A stretch of 14,402 nucleotides of DNA from JACVRX01 sp035697245 (GTDB lineage Bacteria > Actinomycetota > Actinomycetes > Jiangellales > Jiangellaceae): the NCBI GenBank assembly GCA_035697245.1, contig DASSDH010000181.1, forward strand, positions 1-14,402. Reading direction: 5' to 3'. The notes under the pieces were generated by a model, which worked only from the letters and a program-made list of their open reading frames with translations, did not search any database and was not told where the DNA came from. Below, piece after piece: positions 11,958-14,402 of the stretch. Within the stretch, counting starts at the first letter, position 1, and each line of letters starts with the position of its first letter. The position numbers and the translations under genes are program-made.

Positions 11958-14402
11958 CTATTCGGACTCTGCCGCGTAGTGGACAGCTTCTACGCGAGTC
12001 ATATGCCGCCCCTCGGCGAGCGCCCGGTCGACCGCTTCGTCACCGATCGCTTTGCGGGCATTGGCTAGGACATCGACCCCGACAACCTCAGTGCCTCCCG
12101 GCTGCAAGCCGCCCTCGAGCCTGCGTTGGATCTCTCGCCCGGACTCGAACAACCGGACGGCCCGTTCATGCTGTCCTTGCGCCGACTCCAGGCCGGACAA
12201 GATCTCGAGGACCACCGCTGTCGCCAACGAGTTGTCGGCTTCGTCGACGAGGCCGAGAGCCTCGACGATCGCCGCCCGGCCCGCCGCTGGATCCCCCAGC
12301 TGCTGTTGTCCCTGTGCATATGCGGCCAGAGCATGGACAAGATGGAACCTCTCGTGGACCTGGCGATAGCCGGCGATCGCCTCCTCGAGAAGCGGGACAG
12401 CCGACTGGTGGTCTCCCAGCCCGCCGAGGAACAGCGCCATACCGCCCTTCGCCTTGGCCACTCCGGCGAGGTCACCAAGCGCCTCGAATCGGTTGATGGC
12501 GTCTTGCAGCAGCTCGATGTTCCCGTGTCCGATTCGCCATTCGGTTACGGTGTCCAACGAGCCGGAACCGGATATCGGAACCCCGTCGCTGGCGGCGTAT
12601 GCGATGGCGAACACATCCGTGACTCGTGCTGACCTCGCCTCCTGCGAGCCAGCGTCCGGGCTGGGGACGAAAGCAAGGTTGTAGACCGCTTCGGCGATAC
12701 CGTGGCGATCGTCAAGGGCCTGGTATATCGCCAGGGCCTTCCGGTACTGCTGACCGGTGGTTTCGTTGTCCCCCTGGTAATACGCGATGCTGCCCGCAGC
12801 AAGGTGCGCCTTGGCCAGCGTCGCAGTCTCGTCCGGACCCGAAGCGGAAATCAGCCGCTCCAGCCAACTCCGTCCGACCGAGAGGTAGCCCCGTTGCTGC
12901 CAGAACCGCCACATCGCTGCAGCAGCGTCAGCTCCCCTTTCCGGTTCTCCGGCCTCGAGCGCCCACTGGAGGGCCGCTTGCAGGTTGTCGTGCTCGTACT
13001 CGAACCGGTTGAGCCACTGGACCTGGTCATCCGCGGTGAGATGCGACTCACTGTCATGCGCCAGCGTCAGGAAGTTGTCGGCGTGCCGCCGCTGGGTCGC
13101 CGCCTCGTCACCTAGGGCGACCAGCAGCTCTCCGGCGAACTCCCGAATGGTCTCGAGCATGCTGAACCGAGGCTCGCCGTCACGCATCTCGGTCTGGCCA
13201 ACCAGACTGTTGTCGATCAAGGAGGTCAGCCCGTCCAGCGTGTCGATGCCGAGATCGCCCTCAGGGTTGCCGACCGCTTCCACGGCATCGAGGCCGGCGC
13301 CACCCCGAAACACTGAAAGCCGGGCGAACAGACGCTTCTCGGGTTTCGCGAGCAGGCTGTAACTCCAGGTGATGGTGGCCCGCAGTGTGCGCTGTCTCGG
13401 TGGCAGGTTGCGTGCGGTGGCAGTCAGCAGGTCAAGCCCGCCCAGCCGGGAATAAAGCGCCTGCGGAGTCAGCACCTTGATCCGGCTTGCAGCCAGCTCG
13501 ATGGCCAGTGGCAGGCCGTCGAGACGGGCGCAGATGTCGGCCACGAGGCGGGCGTTCCCATCGCTGAGGACGAAGCCGAGAGAAGCAGCGCGAGCCCGTT
13601 CGATGAATAGTGCGATCGCTTCGTACCGAGACAGGACCATGAGCTCATCCGCGTCACCGAGATCGGGCAGCGTGAGCGGTGGGACCGGTAGTTCCTGTTC
13701 GCCGTAGAGACGGAGTGGGGCCCGGCTGGTGGCAAGGATCCGCAGCTTTGGCGCTTCCCCGAGCAGGCGGTCGGCTACCCAGGCGGCCGACAACACATGC
13801 TCGAAGTTGTCAAGCACCAATAGGACGTCCGTTGCGGCCAAACCATCGACCAGCGTGTCGATGAGGTGTCGCCCTTTCTGCTCCCTGATCGCCAACGCCT
13901 GAGCGATGACGGACGGGACCTGCGTGTGGTCTGACAGTGGAGCAAGGTCCACGAAGAACACGCCATTATCGAAGCGGGGCAGGACGTCGTTCGCTACCTG
14001 AAGGGCCAGCCGCGTCTTGCCCGACCCTCCCGGTCCGGTCAACGTCACTAGTCGGTGGTCGGCGAGCAATCGCATGGCATGTGCGATCTCGTCGGCGCGG
14101 CCCACGAAGCTGGTGAGCTGCAGCGGCAGGTTGTTGGGCCGGACGTCGAGCGATCGGATCGGCGGGAAGTCGCTCGGCAGCCCGTCGATGACGACATCGA
14201 AGAGATGCTCGGTGTGAGCAATGTCGCGCAGCCGGTGCTCTCCCAGGTCGCGCAGCGCCACGCCGTCGGGCAAGTCGCGCTGGGTCAGGACACGCGTTGC
14301 GTCCGAGAGCAGGACCTGTCCGCCGTGGGCGGCAGCTGCGATTCGGGCGGCCAGGTTGACGTCGATCCCGATGTAGTCATCGCCGCCGAGGACTCCTTGC
14401 CC
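11958..14402 (-). CDS. Class III cyclase-STAND ATPase-TPR regulator (5' end outside window)
   Basis: The visible 814 residues run to the stop; the start is beyond the window. Residues 1-25 are the end of a class III adenylate/guanylate cyclase domain: GDDYIGIDVNLAARI with the transition-state residues Asn16 and Arg20, and Asp9 in the position that favours ATP. A STAND NTPase follows: GPGGSGKT P-loop (123-130), LLVLDNFEHV Walker B (194-203), ATSRAPLRL sensor (224-232), GLPLAIELAASR (296-307). From about 480 on are TPR-like helices (FEYEHDNLQAALQWALE, AKAHLAAGSIAYYQ). A TTG at 14273 could be mistaken for a start. Such proteins are multidomain signal receptors; here the product cNMP could act on the neighbouring transporter fusion, 7 bases downstream. 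The metal-binding half of the cyclase is not visible, so activity cannot be judged. Confidence 0.9.
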   Translation of the reverse strand, partial: GQGVLGGDDYIGIDVNLAARIAAAAHGGQVLLSDATRVLTQRDLPDGVALRDLGEHRLRDIAHTEHLFDVVIDGLPSDFPPIRSLDVRPNNLPLQLTSFVGRADEIAHAMRLLADHRLVTLTGPGGSGKTRLALQVANDVLPRFDNGVFFVDLAPLSDHTQVPSVIAQALAIREQKGRHLIDTLVDGLAATDVLLVLDNFEHVLSAAWVADRLLGEAPKLRILATSRAPLRLYGEQELPVPPLTLPDLGDADELMVLSRYEAIALFIERARAASLGFVLSDGNARLVADICARLDGLPLAIELAASRIKVLTPQALYSRLGGLDLLTATARNLPPRQRTLRATITWSYSLLAKPEKRLFARLSVFRGGAGLDAVEAVGNPEGDLGIDTLDGLTSLIDNSLVGQTEMRDGEPRFSMLETIREFAGELLVALGDEAATQRRHADNFLTLAHDSESHLTADDQVQWLNRFEYEHDNLQAALQWALEAGEPERGADAAAAMWRFWQQRGYLSVGRSWLERLISASGPDETATLAKAHLAAGSIAYYQGDNETTGQQYRKALAIYQALDDRHGIAEAVYNLAFVPSPDAGSQEARSARVTDVFAIAYAASDGVPISGSGSLDTVTEWRIGHGNIELLQDAINRFEALGDLAGVAKAKGGMALFLGGLGDHQSAVPLLEEAIAGYRQVHERFHLVHALAAYAQGQQQLGDPAAGRAAIVEALGLVDEADNSLATAVVLEILSGLESAQGQHERAVRLFESGREIQRRLEGGLQPGGTEVVGVDVLANARKAIGDEAVDRALAEGRHMTRVEAVHYAAESE

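Noticed and set aside
1..14402. CRISPR arrays, insertion sequences, rRNA genes
   Set aside because: No regularly spaced repeats, transposase frames or rRNA signatures were seen on either strand.

Overview
The window is high-GC actinobacterial DNA. An SsgB-type SALP protein (a family confined to morphologically complex actinomycetes), a CGNR zinc-finger protein, a PGPGW membrane protein and a bacterial class III cyclase/STAND regulator point to a sporulating or otherwise developmentally complex actinomycete. I cannot name the genus from sequence alone.

Layout. Positions 1-361 hold no convincing gene. At 362-433 (minus) is a tRNA-Val(CAC). From 503 to 4068 is a compact core block: a PGPGW membrane protein (minus), ssgB (plus) with a strongly structured upstream region, a CGNR zinc-finger regulator (plus), then a convergent pabB-pabC pair (minus) overlapping by ATGA. 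A tRNA cluster follows, Gly(GCC)-Cys(GCA)-Val(GAC), at 4238-4500. From 4501 to about 9000 the content is accessory: a gene-poor 465-base stretch, a three-gene minus-strand module (63-aa protein, 32-aa membrane peptide, 122-aa lipoprotein), a divergent DUF4352-like secreted protein, a hypothetical protein, a ParB-like DGHHR protein, another hypothetical protein and an ABM-like ferredoxin-fold protein.

The right end (9005-14402, minus) is the most striking part. A class III nucleotide cyclase-STAND ATPase-TPR regulator, cut by the window edge, is followed after only 7 bases by a 981-residue fusion of an NTT/MFS-like 12-helix transporter, HEAT repeats and a cyclic-nucleotide-binding domain with an intact phosphate-binding cassette. 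The maker of a cyclic nucleotide and a membrane protein able to bind it therefore sit in one transcription unit. This suggests a self-contained ligand-sensing, cNMP-gated transport or membrane-sensing system.

A second unexpected structure is shared by the two tRNA-Val genes. Both have a near-identical extension just past the 3' end and then, starting 52 bases out, a direct repeat of 11-base period with the related consensus CGKGYCAC. This looks like two related integrase attachment sites and would explain the accessory DNA lying outside both tRNAs.
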